A DNA stretch of 7,910 nt, from positions 1-7,910 of the forward strand of contig JBHAZV010000052.1 of assembly GCA_041781135.1 (NCBI GenBank), given 5' to 3'. The translations under genes and the position numbers were made by a program. Source of the stretch: JAUMXJ01 sp041781135. GTDB lineage: Bacteria; Bacillota; Clostridia; Peptostreptococcales; Acidaminobacteraceae. The notes beneath the pieces are model-generated. The model was given only the letters and a program-made list of their open reading frames with translations. It had not been told where the DNA came from and did not search any database. Each line of letters starts with the position of its first letter. Positions within the stretch are counted from its first letter, which is position 1. Below, piece after piece: positions 1 through 7,049 of this stretch.

Positions 1-801
1 AGCGTGACAGAGAGAATGCTTAGATATTTTATAAATAAGACCTGCGGGCAAAGGAGGCTTTTTGGCCCGAAGATTATAATCTGCGTTCCGAGCGGAGTCA
101 CAGAGGTGGAAAAACGCGCTGTGCTTGATGCGACAATGGCTGCGGGCGGAGGAAAGACTTATTTGATAGAAGAGCCGATCGCAGCTGCCATCGGTGCTAA
201 TATAGATATTTCGAAACCGAGCGGCTCAATGATAATAGATATAGGCGGCGGCACGACCGATGTAGCTGTAATTTCGCTCGGCGGAATAGTGGTCAGCAAC
301 TCCATAAAGGTCGCCGGAGATAAGTTCGACGAAGCGATCATCAAGTATATGCGCAAAAAATACAATCTACAGATCGGTGAACGCACTGCGGAGGAACTGA
401 AAATTAATATCGGAACTGCCCATCCGCGCGAAAAGCCGATAAGCATGGAGTGCAAAGGGCGTGACCTCGTATCAGGCCTGCCGAAGAGCGTAATGGTTTC
501 GAGCGAAGAGATGGTAGAGGCTCTCAGCGAGGTCGTCAGAGCGGTTTGCGATGCGATACACGGAGTGCTTGAGCAGACGCCGCCTGAGCTTGCTGCGGAT
601 ATTGCGGCATCCGGAATTATTATGACCGGCGGCGGTTCGCTGCTGCATGGTCTGAATACTCTGATCGAAAAAAGGACCGGAATAAGGACCATAATCGCCG
701 ATGATGCGGTCAGCTGCGTTGCGAAGGGCACCGGCAAGAGCCTCGAACATCTGGAAGCGATAGAACGGGCTACTCAGTCTATGAAGCGTAGATATAATTG
801 A
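1..801 (+). CDS. mreB: MreB/Mbl-family cell-shape actin homologue, 5'-truncated by the window edge
   Basis: This is a bacterial actin that polymerises on ATP into membrane-bound filaments and guides lateral cell-wall synthesis. The frame is open from base 1, and the first codons (SVTERMLRYF) align with the interior of MreB, so roughly 75-80 N-terminal residues including the first phosphate loop lie outside the window. The GTG at 4 is an internal valine codon, not the start. Counting from that codon, the family hallmarks are CVPSGVTEVEKRAV (27-40), the catalytic-glutamate segment YLIEEPIAAAIGA (53-65), the second phosphate motif IDIGGGTTDVAVISLGG (78-94), GRDLVSGLP (152-160) and the adenosine motif MTGGGSLLHGL (207-217). 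The C-terminus ends in a basic tail, KRRYN. The next gene is not mreC, so this could equally be an Mbl/MreBH-type paralogue. The family is certain and the paralogue is not. Confidence 0.95.
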   Translation, partial: SVTERMLRYFINKTCGQRRLFGPKIIICVPSGVTEVEKRAVLDATMAAGGGKTYLIEEPIAAAIGANIDISKPSGSMIIDIGGGTTDVAVISLGGIVVSNSIKVAGDKFDEAIIKYMRKKYNLQIGERTAEELKINIGTAHPREKPISMECKGRDLVSGLPKSVMVSSEEMVEALSEVVRAVCDAIHGVLEQTPPELAADIAASGIIMTGGGSLLHGLNTLIEKRTGIRTIIADDAVSCVAKGTGKSLEHLEAIERATQSMKRRYN

Positions 802-835
802 TTTTATTGGAGTTACGCTTGAAATAAAATTAATT
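796..835 (+). repeat. AT-rich inverted repeat (stem-loop) between the mreB-like stop and the SLH gene's ribosome binding site
   Basis: Arm AATTGATTTTATT (796-808) pairs with AATAAAATTAATT (823-835) over 13 base pairs with a single G-U wobble. The loop is 14 nt, within which GAG/CTT (810-812 and 818-820) can add three further pairs. The structure spans the mreB-like stop codon (799-801) and ends directly at the GGGAGG ribosome binding site (836-841). It lacks a GC-rich stem and a following U-tract, so it is not a canonical terminator. Possible roles are mRNA processing, 3'-end protection, or modulation of translation of the SLH gene. Confidence 0.55.
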
Positions 836-846
836 GGGAGGTATTT

Positions 847-2625
847 ATGAAGAAACTGTTGGCGATAGTCTTGATGGCAGTCTTACTGACTACGTCTGTG
901 TTTGCTGCCGCATATGAAAGTGATGTAGCTGCAAATTACGGCAGGATTGGCGCAGTTTTGAAAGAGCTCGGCCTTATAACCGGTGACGGAACAGGTCTCA
1001 ATGAGGGCGGAACTCTTCTGAGAGAGCAGGTTGTGGTTATCACTCTGCGTTTAAACGGGCTGGAGGCGGCAGCCAAATCTCATGTACCTGTCGGGATGTT
1101 CACGGATGTTCCGAAAAATCATTGGGCGGCGCCTTATATCGAGTATGCAAGCAAGGTTGGTCTTACGACCGGAATAGGAGGCGGCAGGTTCGGACTTGGC
1201 ATGACAGTCACCGCAAAGCAGATGGCGACTTTAATGCTGAGGGCTCTTGGGCACACCGCTGACTGGGGTACCGAGGATATTATGGCAAAGGCTAAACGCA
1301 TTGGAATCACAAACGATACCGGCGACGGGTCCGGGGCTATCCTTCGAGGGCAGACATTTATTTACATTGTCAACACATTGCTTGTTCCGAAGAACGGCGA
1401 ATCTGTGCCATATTACAAGGCTCTCGGTCTGAATTCCGAGTATCTGGCAAAGGCTTCGGCAGAAATATCCGGCGGCTCGAATACTACTACCAACAAACCC
1501 GTTGAGATCAATCTCAGCAAGTATTTGAGGCCGATTAAGGCAAAGACTCTGGCGCCGCATTTTGACGAGCTCAATATAGAATTTAACTCTGTTATTGCTC
1601 AGCCTCAAAAATCGAATTTTGAATTTGTCTTGGAGGACGGCAGGGTTATCGATCAGTCGAAATGGACGATGGCTCCCGGCGGTTCGAGTGTTACTTTCAA
1701 ATTTAACGATCAAAACCTGCACGGAAAAATCGTTCAGTGCAAAATCAAGGATCTTAAGTCTGCAACAGGTTTCCCGATGTTGAGTGACGCAAGTGTCTAT
1801 GTGCAGTTTAAGGATTTTGTCAATATTCAGTTTGTCAGTGTGAATGTTATAGATCAGAAGACGTTTGAAAGCACTCTCAGCATTGATGTGATGCCTATTT
1901 CGAGTGTTCCGCATGGTTACAAGGTTTTTAGCGATGGCGTCGAACTTGTTGAAAATAAAGATTACAAGATGGGTTGGGGCGGCAGGAATTTTAAGGTAGT
2001 ATTCCAAAATCCTGACATATACCCTAAGGATGAAGCGGTTTTAACGATATGGGGTTATGTAACTGCGCCATACCATAAATATATGGAGGGCGAGTTGAGT
2101 GTGAGCGCTGATTTTACTGCATTTAAAAAGACAGAAATTCCTTATGAAGAACCGCCTGCGCCGCTCGACCCGACTATTGCATTTGAGCAGCCGGATATAA
2201 GCCTGATATCTGAAGCATGGGATGATTACGTCAATACCACTGCGAACATCTCCGATACGACGGAATATATGCCGAGCACCACAGAAGCGAGCAGTTATAC
2301 AAGCTATTATGACGCTTCTTCATATAACTGGAACGAGCCTGCGTATATCTACTGGGATACGAATGAAAATGGCATGTTGAAATTCTATACGACAAAATAC
2401 ATTTCTGAAATAAAGGGCTTGGTATTTGTAGATGCAAAAGGCAATACTCACCAGGTCAAGGATTTAGAATACAACAGCGCTAATGAAAATTCCGGATTTG
2501 TGTTTCGGGTTGACAGAGGTGTCGAAGTAATAGGTGGCTATATAAAGGTTGATGCAATGATAGATGCTGAGCACGGAATCGATACCGGAAGCTTTATATA
2601 CTGGATTTCAAATATTATAAATTAG
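847..2625 (+). CDS. Secreted S-layer-homology (SLH) domain surface protein, 592 aa
   Basis: This is a predicted exported cell-surface protein held to the wall by N-terminal SLH repeats, which in Firmicutes bind secondary cell-wall polymers. The start is set by GGGAGG (836-841) five bases before ATG and by a clear signal peptide (KK, hydrophobic core, SVFA-A; cleavage near residue 20-21). Three SLH-like units follow: about 30-76, about 84-137 (best preserved, beginning FTDVPKNHWAAPYIEYA) and about 138-182. The positions corresponding to the SLH TRAE polymer-binding motif read LREQ, TAKQ and LRGQ, so the second lacks the usual arginine. After a Ser/Asn/Thr hinge (208-217) come about 220 residues of beta-rich sequence that I do not recognise, a Ser/Thr/Tyr-rich linker (about 463-497), and a C-terminal beta-rich segment (about 498-592). 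No catalytic motif is visible. Its stop codon abuts the next gene's ribosome binding site, indicating co-transcription. The SLH assignment is firm; the function of the rest is unknown. Confidence 0.88.
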   Translation: MKKLLAIVLMAVLLTTSVFAAAYESDVAANYGRIGAVLKELGLITGDGTGLNEGGTLLREQVVVITLRLNGLEAAAKSHVPVGMFTDVPKNHWAAPYIEYASKVGLTTGIGGGRFGLGMTVTAKQMATLMLRALGHTADWGTEDIMAKAKRIGITNDTGDGSGAILRGQTFIYIVNTLLVPKNGESVPYYKALGLNSEYLAKASAEISGGSNTTTNKPVEINLSKYLRPIKAKTLAPHFDELNIEFNSVIAQPQKSNFEFVLEDGRVIDQSKWTMAPGGSSVTFKFNDQNLHGKIVQCKIKDLKSATGFPMLSDASVYVQFKDFVNIQFVSVNVIDQKTFESTLSIDVMPISSVPHGYKVFSDGVELVENKDYKMGWGGRNFKVVFQNPDIYPKDEAVLTIWGYVTAPYHKYMEGELSVSADFTAFKKTEIPYEEPPAPLDPTIAFEQPDISLISEAWDDYVNTTANISDTTEYMPSTTEASSYTSYYDASSYNWNEPAYIYWDTNENGMLKFYTTKYISEIKGLVFVDAKGNTHQVKDLEYNSANENSGFVFRVDRGVEVIGGYIKVDAMIDAEHGIDTGSFIYWISNIIN

Positions 2626-2634
2626 GTGGCTATG
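2623..2634 (+). promoter_or_regulatory. Stop/ribosome-binding-site/start overlap coupling the SLH gene to the D-serine lyase gene
   Basis: The SLH gene's TAG stop (2623-2625) overlaps AGGTGG (2624-2629), which lies just before ATG at 2632. A GTG at 2626 is also in frame, but it has no ribosome binding site upstream and itself lies inside the AGGTGG element, so ATG 2632 is preferred. The arrangement suggests translational coupling. Confidence 0.6.
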
Positions 2635-3846
2635 AAGACAAATAACATGGATCTTTGCGGCGGCAGCGAGCAGTTTTGGCTTAATCCTGCCGCTGCGGAT
2701 TATCCGCTCGGAATGGCTGAACTTGCCTCAATTGCCGAGGAATATGGTTCTCTTGCAAAAAAGGATTTTAATGGAGTTCCCACCTCTAAATTGGTGCAGA
2801 TACCGACTTTTCATAAGGCGTGCACTCACATATTTGCAGGGTCGCTTCCGGGGAAGTGGTATGCCAAATTGGATTGCGATCTGCCCCTGTCGGGAAGTGT
2901 AAAGATCCGAGGCGCGCTTTACGAACTGCTGGTATATTCGAAGGGAATTGCTAAGCGCGGCGAGTCTGCGGAAGGAAGAATCGTCTCCGTGGCGTCTACC
3001 GGCAACTTGGGTCTGAGCGTAGGTGTAGCCGGCAGGAAATTAGGTTTTGGCGTAAAGGTCTATATGTCAAAGGAGGCTTCTCCTTGGAAGATGCGGCTGC
3101 TTACGGATGCCGGCGCAGAAGTTGTGGTTGTAGACGGCGATTATACCGAGGCCGTCTCCAAGTGCAGACACGACTCCGATGCGCATGGGTACTACTTTGT
3201 GGACGATGAGCGCTCGGAACTGCTGTATAGAGGTTATGCCTGCGCTGCACTTGAAATAGCAGAGGATCCTGCTGTAAAGAATACAACTGCTCCTATTTTT
3301 GTTTACATACCTTGTGGTGTAGGCAATGCGCCGTCCGGAATTGCGGCTGGTCTTAAAGCGGTGTTCGGCGACAGGGTGCACATTTTTCTTGCTGAGCCGA
3401 CAGAAGTGCCTTCGGTGCTCGCCGGGTTGTCGAGCGGTAAAAACAGCGGAGTCAGCGTGTATGAATACGGAAGAAGCGGGAAGACTGTGGCAGATGGGCT
3501 TGCATGCGGCAGGATGGCGGAGAGAACCGCGCCTATTTTGGGTGGGACTGTCAGCGGAATATATACTGTCAGTGATGACAGGATGCTCGGTTATCTCAAA
3601 CTTCTTGGCGAGTGTGAAAAAATTCGTATTGAGCCGTCGGCGGCTGCGGGATTACAGGGAGTGGGGAATATGTACTATACCGGAGTCGGTATGAAGTATC
3701 TTGCGGAACGAAAACTGCTCAGTGCAATGGACGATTCCGTGCATATATCTTGGCTGACAGGCGGCGGGATGCTTCCTGATGCTGAGTACGAAGAAATGTA
3801 TAAATTGGGTGAAACCAAAGAAAGGCTGCTCTGCGATTTTTTATAG
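2632..3846 (+). CDS. dsdA: D-serine ammonia-lyase (D-serine dehydratase)-like PLP enzyme, divergent
   Basis: DsdA is a cytosolic fold-type II PLP enzyme that converts D-serine to pyruvate and ammonia. Numbering from ATG 2632 (404 aa; E. coli DsdA is about 440, mostly longer at the N-terminus), the family landmarks are PLSGSVKIRG (85-94) with K91 as the expected Schiff-base lysine, STGNLGLSVG (122-131) with the PLP-contacting Asn, MSKEASPWK (145-153), FGDRVHIFLAEPTEVP (245-260), the DGLACGR segment (288-294), EPSAAAGLQG (334-343) and the C-terminal TGGGMLP (376-382). The oddity is the phosphate-binding loop, which reads CGVGNAPSG (228-236) where E. coli-type DsdA has CGVGGGPGG, so three glycines are replaced by Asn, Ala and Ser. 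The overall match favours DsdA over threonine dehydratase or diaminopropionate ammonia-lyase, but the altered loop leaves substrate and activity open. The gene is directly coupled to the SLH gene upstream. Confidence 0.85.
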   Translation: MKTNNMDLCGGSEQFWLNPAAADYPLGMAELASIAEEYGSLAKKDFNGVPTSKLVQIPTFHKACTHIFAGSLPGKWYAKLDCDLPLSGSVKIRGALYELLVYSKGIAKRGESAEGRIVSVASTGNLGLSVGVAGRKLGFGVKVYMSKEASPWKMRLLTDAGAEVVVVDGDYTEAVSKCRHDSDAHGYYFVDDERSELLYRGYACAALEIAEDPAVKNTTAPIFVYIPCGVGNAPSGIAAGLKAVFGDRVHIFLAEPTEVPSVLAGLSSGKNSGVSVYEYGRSGKTVADGLACGRMAERTAPILGGTVSGIYTVSDDRMLGYLKLLGECEKIRIEPSAAAGLQGVGNMYYTGVGMKYLAERKLLSAMDDSVHISWLTGGGMLPDAEYEEMYKLGETKERLLCDFL

Positions 3847-3891
3847 GTCGCAGGCAGTCTTTATATTACTATAATTTAACAGGAGGGTTAC

Positions 3892-4989
3892 ATGGGAGAT
3901 GTGATTAGTCACAAATGCCCGAATTGCGGTTCGGCACTTAATTATTCCGCGCAGGATCAGGCAATCAAGTGTGTTTCTTGTTCAAGTGTTTTTACTGAAG
4001 AAGAAATGCAGCGCTACACAAAGGTGCTCGAAGAATACGATGCCAGCGAGACTGCGGCAGCCTCGAATGACACTGAGTTAGCGTGGGATACTTCGGCTGG
4101 AGTCGAGATGGATATGTCGGGTCAGAAAAGTTATCGCTGTGAATCCTGCGGAGGAAGCATAATTGTAGATGAAAATGCTGCTGCTACAAAATGCCCATAT
4201 TGCGATAATCCGGCGATTTTCCCTGCGCAGCTGTCGGGGGTGCTGAAACCTGATGTGATAATACCGTTTGCCATTCAAAAATCGGAGATGGCATCGAGGC
4301 TCAAGAAGTTTTTGAGCGGCAAGTTTTTAGTGCCTAAAATTTTCAGAGATAATCATAGAATAGAGCAGAGTTCCGGCGTGTATGTACCGTTTTGGCTTTA
4401 TGACGCCAAGGTTCAGGCGAATATTGTCTATCATGCCGAGATAGTAAATTCATACCGTTCAGGTGATTATCAAGTAACTGAAACAAGACATTACAGATGT
4501 TACAGGGGCGGCAATGTAGATTTTGAAAACGTGCCTGCCGATGCCTCCGAAACCATGAAGGACGAGTATATGGACAGCATCGAACCGTTTGATTTCAGCG
4601 GTCTGAAGCAGTTTGACGGGATGTACATGGCGGGGTTTGTTGCAGATAAATATACAGTAAGCAGCGAGGATTGCCTTCCGAGAGTAAATAATAGAATAGA
4701 GAGAACTTGCGAAGATGAATTCGCTAAGACGCTTCGGGGGTATTCATCTTATCGCTCTGTAAGCACAAGCATACGAAACCGCGAAAATGGTATAGTGAAA
4801 TATGCGATGATACCGGTATGGATTATGCCGACTCGCTACAAGGGAAAGGTTTACGAATTTGTAATGAATGGACAGACGGGCAAGGTTGTTGGCACAGTGC
4901 CTATTTCTTTGGCAAGGTGCGCGGCGTTTTGGGGAATACTTACTGTTGTCGGCACGGTAATCGGTACTGTCGTCAAGATGTTTATGTAG
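3892..4989 (+). CDS. Double zinc-ribbon, C-terminally membrane-anchored protein, YdjG-like
   Basis: The protein has 365 aa. AGGAGGG at 3881-3887 fixes the start. Two zinc ribbons are visible: C9-x2-C12 with C27-x2-C30, and C83-x2-C86 with C101-x2-C104, separated by an acidic, low-complexity linker (about 45-78). A conserved-looking soluble body follows, with VYVPFWLYDAK (163-173), PVWIMPTRYKGK (308-319) and FVMNGQTGKVVG (323-334). The C-terminus is a single hydrophobic segment (about 343-362). This layout matches proteins often annotated as TFIIB-type zinc-ribbon or, misleadingly, PriA-like; no helicase motif is present here. B. subtilis YdjG has the same plan and lies next to the TPM protein YdjH, just as this gene lies 10 nt before a TPM gene. 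In B. subtilis the pair works with PspA (YdjF) and the SPFH protein YdjI at the membrane. A similar envelope-stress role here is inference from architecture and neighbourhood. Confidence 0.8.
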   Translation: MGDVISHKCPNCGSALNYSAQDQAIKCVSCSSVFTEEEMQRYTKVLEEYDASETAAASNDTELAWDTSAGVEMDMSGQKSYRCESCGGSIIVDENAAATKCPYCDNPAIFPAQLSGVLKPDVIIPFAIQKSEMASRLKKFLSGKFLVPKIFRDNHRIEQSSGVYVPFWLYDAKVQANIVYHAEIVNSYRSGDYQVTETRHYRCYRGGNVDFENVPADASETMKDEYMDSIEPFDFSGLKQFDGMYMAGFVADKYTVSSEDCLPRVNNRIERTCEDEFAKTLRGYSSYRSVSTSIRNRENGIVKYAMIPVWIMPTRYKGKVYEFVMNGQTGKVVGTVPISLARCAAFWGILTVVGTVIGTVVKMFM

Positions 4990-4999
4990 GAGGGCGGCT

Positions 5000-6283
5000 A
5001 TGACATTTATAAAGAAAAGTTTTTGTAAGTACAAAGTAGTGTTAGTGCTGATGGTTGCGGCGCTGCTTCTTGGTCTGCCCGCGTTTGCGAGCACATATAC
5101 TGTGAACGATGACACATATTTGCGTTTTATAGATGAATATCTGGGTTTGAGTGACGAGCAGGCCAATGATATAAATTTGCGCATTGATAATTTTATTAAA
5201 AAGCACGGCGTAGATTTGGCTTTTGTATTTACTAAAGATTATGTCGGCGACTATGCCGAAGGAGATTCAACATTTAATTTTGCCGACTTTTTGGATATAG
5301 TCTATGAGAGCAACAAATATGGGGTCGGAGAACACAATGCCGGCATAATAATCGGATTCGACAGCGCTGCAAATAAGTATTTCTATGATTTCATGGGAGA
5401 AAGCGGCAGCGAACGCTATGATGTGGTGATGAAGGCGGTTGATGTCGTCGTCAAAAACATTTATGTGGAATATGACTACAACGGCGAGTACTATAATGGA
5501 TTGCTGAATTCAATAGAGCTTTTGGATGTAGCCTTTGACAATATTTCGGATAATGGTGCAGAAGACAATAGAGCTATCGACTTTGCAAGGCTGCTTTCGG
5601 ACTCTGAACAGGCGGATTTAGAGGCAAGAATCCAGAAATTTAGGGAAAAACACAAGATGGATATGGTGTTTTTTTCGGGAGATAGGATAGATTTTAGTCA
5701 AAATAGGCTTAATGACGGAAGCAGCGGCACTTTTAGGCAGTTTGTAGAAGATTTTTACGATTATCTTGGCTTTGGCTACAAATCGGGTTATGATGGGTTT
5801 ATTTTTGCGCTTAGCATGCAGGGCGGCGCGGGAAACCGGGATTATTGCGCGCTTACTACAGGCAAGGCGGAGGGTTCGGTTTCCAATTCAAAGCTGGAGC
5901 AGCTTGTAGAATCGGAGTGTTTGCCTAAACTCAAAAGCGGCGAATATTACAAGGCAGTCTTAGCGTTTATTGATGGCATCGAATCGGTTATGGACGGTTC
6001 GTACGACAGAAAGGCTGCATTTCAAAGTTTGCCGAAGATTTTCGGGATTTCGGCAGTGCTTGCGCTTTTTATAACCGCGATAACGGCGCTGGCTCAGAGA
6101 AATGTCACCAAAAAGAGCCGTGCTGCGGAGTATATAGTTCCCGGAACGGTAGATATAAATGAAAGGGCTGATTATTATATAAATACTACGGTAACCAGAA
6201 CAAAGATAAAATCAGAAGACAAAGGCGGCGGTTCGGTAGGCAGTTCGGGCAGGTCGCACGGCGGCACAAGCGGCAAATTTTAG
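5000..6283 (+). CDS. Exported two-domain TPM (YgcG/YdjH-like) membrane protein, 427 aa
   Basis: AGGAGGG (4988-4994) overlaps the upstream stop and precedes ATG 5000, which signals tight coupling to the zinc-ribbon gene. Residues 1-30 form a signal peptide (KSFCKYK, hydrophobic core, LPAFA-S). Two TPM-like domains follow: about 45-182, opening LSDEQANDINLRIDNFIKKH (50-69), and about 196-332, opening LLSDSEQADLEARIQKFREK (198-217). Both continue with the hydrophobic strand typical of the fold (VDLAFVFTKD; MDMVFFSGDR). A transmembrane helix (about 346-366) leads to a short cytoplasmic tail ending in the Gly/Ser-rich GSSGRSHGGTSGKF, a common ending of Firmicutes TPM proteins. Most YdjH-like proteins carry one TPM domain; two in tandem is less usual. 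TPM domains are linked in other proteins to phosphatase activity or membrane-protein assembly, but no activity can be read here. It probably forms a membrane unit with the preceding protein. Confidence 0.8.
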   Translation: MTFIKKSFCKYKVVLVLMVAALLLGLPAFASTYTVNDDTYLRFIDEYLGLSDEQANDINLRIDNFIKKHGVDLAFVFTKDYVGDYAEGDSTFNFADFLDIVYESNKYGVGEHNAGIIIGFDSAANKYFYDFMGESGSERYDVVMKAVDVVVKNIYVEYDYNGEYYNGLLNSIELLDVAFDNISDNGAEDNRAIDFARLLSDSEQADLEARIQKFREKHKMDMVFFSGDRIDFSQNRLNDGSSGTFRQFVEDFYDYLGFGYKSGYDGFIFALSMQGGAGNRDYCALTTGKAEGSVSNSKLEQLVESECLPKLKSGEYYKAVLAFIDGIESVMDGSYDRKAAFQSLPKIFGISAVLALFITAITALAQRNVTKKSRAAEYIVPGTVDINERADYYINTTVTRTKIKSEDKGGGSVGSSGRSHGGTSGKF

Positions 6284-6304
6284 CTTATAAAATGGAGTTA
6301 TATT

Positions 6305-6328
6305 TAGAGCGGCGAACATAGAGCGGCG
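6305..6328. repeat. Two copies of TAGAGCGGCG at 14-bp spacing between convergent genes
   Basis: TAGAGCGGCG occurs at 6305-6314 and again at 6319-6328, separated by AACA. It fills half of the 52-bp gap between the TPM gene and the convergent TRIC gene. No GC stem plus T-tract terminator is visible in this gap on either strand. The repeat may be chance or a small local duplication. Confidence 0.4.
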
Positions 6329-6335
6329 GGGTAAA

Positions 6336-6977
6336 TCAGAATATCCGTGGGAGATTCCAACGGAAATGCGCGGCGAGGACTCGTATAATAATGGTTGTCG
6401 TAAAACCGGAGAGTATTGCGAATTCGAGCCTTACATTTGCCGACATCATAATTCCTGTCGTGAATGCCCCTGCAAGTGAAGCGAGGGCGTAAACGTGCTT
6501 GACAAATACATAAGGTGTTTCGAGAGCGAGGATATCCCGCATTATTCCGCCGCCAACTCCCGTAACCACTCCCAAAAACACAATGAGAGAAATGTTTGAC
6601 ATATACGCGGAGTTGAATCCTGTCGCAGCCCCTCCTGCAGAGAATGCAGCGAGCCCCATGGTGTCAAACCAGAACATGGCCCGGTCCGGAATAATCAGAA
6701 AAGGATTTTCGGAATGTTTGCGCCGTGCGTACATTGTAATGAAAGCGAAATTTGCTGTGATGACAGCAACTTTTAGAAATAAGGAGTTTTGAAACGCCAT
6801 GGGGGGCGTTGTGCCGATGATTATGTCTCGGATTATACCGCCGCCCATTGCGGTGACAAGGGCGAGTATATTCACTCCGAACATATCCATGTGTTTGCGC
6901 GCCGCAACGGCCGCTCCGGAAAGCGCAAATGCAACTGTTCCGAGAATATCCATTATTTCTATAAATGTAAAAGTCAT
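6336..6977 (-). CDS. TRIC/UPF0126 family membrane protein (YicG/YadS type), 213 aa
   Basis: This is a small integral membrane protein of the bacterial TRIC family, whose members form trimeric cation channels; E. coli YicG has also been linked to glycine transport. The protein shows the family's internal duplication of three-helix units, each with the glycine-kinked signature: GGGIIRD at 45-51 followed by PP at 58-59, and GGGIMRD at 142-148. Hydrophobic segments lie at about 7-26, 32-48, 66-83, 103-119, 127-145, 161-179 and 185-203, the seven expected for the family. The length is typical (about 205-215). On the minus strand AAGGCGG sits about seven bases before ATG 6977, supporting the start. 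It is transcribed towards the upstream gene block and away from the HAD phosphatase gene, so it is a separate unit. The transported ion or solute cannot be told from sequence. Confidence 0.9.
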   Translation of the reverse strand: MTFTFIEIMDILGTVAFALSGAAVAARKHMDMFGVNILALVTAMGGGIIRDIIIGTTPPMAFQNSLFLKVAVITANFAFITMYARRKHSENPFLIIPDRAMFWFDTMGLAAFSAGGAATGFNSAYMSNISLIVFLGVVTGVGGGIMRDILALETPYVFVKHVYALASLAGAFTTGIMMSANVRLEFAILSGFTTTIIIRVLAAHFRWNLPRIF

Positions 6978-7049
6978 GTTTTCGCCGCCTTATAATGTTT
7001 TTTAATAGTTACTTGGTTGTTTAGAGTGTGAAGCTCAAGCGAGATGGCT

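Noticed and set aside
50..57. Strong ribosome-binding-site-like sequence AAAGGAGG inside the MreB-like gene
   Set aside because: No start codon opening a sensible reading frame follows at usable distance, and it is also partly enclosed by CGGGC/GCCCG pairing (45-49 with 65-69). It encodes ordinary family residues.
159..737. Long antisense open frame (192 codons) across the MreB-like gene
   Set aside because: The opposite strand encodes an unmistakable MreB-family protein, and the antisense product has no recognisable domain. It reflects codon bias of the real gene.
793..798. TATAAT at the end of the MreB-like gene as a promoter for the SLH gene
   Set aside because: No -35-like hexamer lies 16-18 bases upstream (CTACTC at 17). 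The sequence is also the start of the AT-rich inverted repeat.
1231..2007. Long antisense open frame (258 codons) across the SLH gene
   Set aside because: It has no domain signature and lies entirely within a well-supported coding gene, so it is a shadow frame.
3870..3875. TATAAT just before the zinc-ribbon gene as an internal promoter
   Set aside because: The hexamer is perfect, but the sequence 17 bases upstream is GTCGCA and neighbouring spacings are no better. Initiation would also fall on the ribosome binding site. Read-through from the upstream gene is more likely.
3892..4989. Annotation of the zinc-ribbon gene as a PriA-like helicase
   Set aside because: Only the cysteine ribbons resemble PriA. 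There is no Walker A/B or helicase motif, and the protein ends in a membrane helix.
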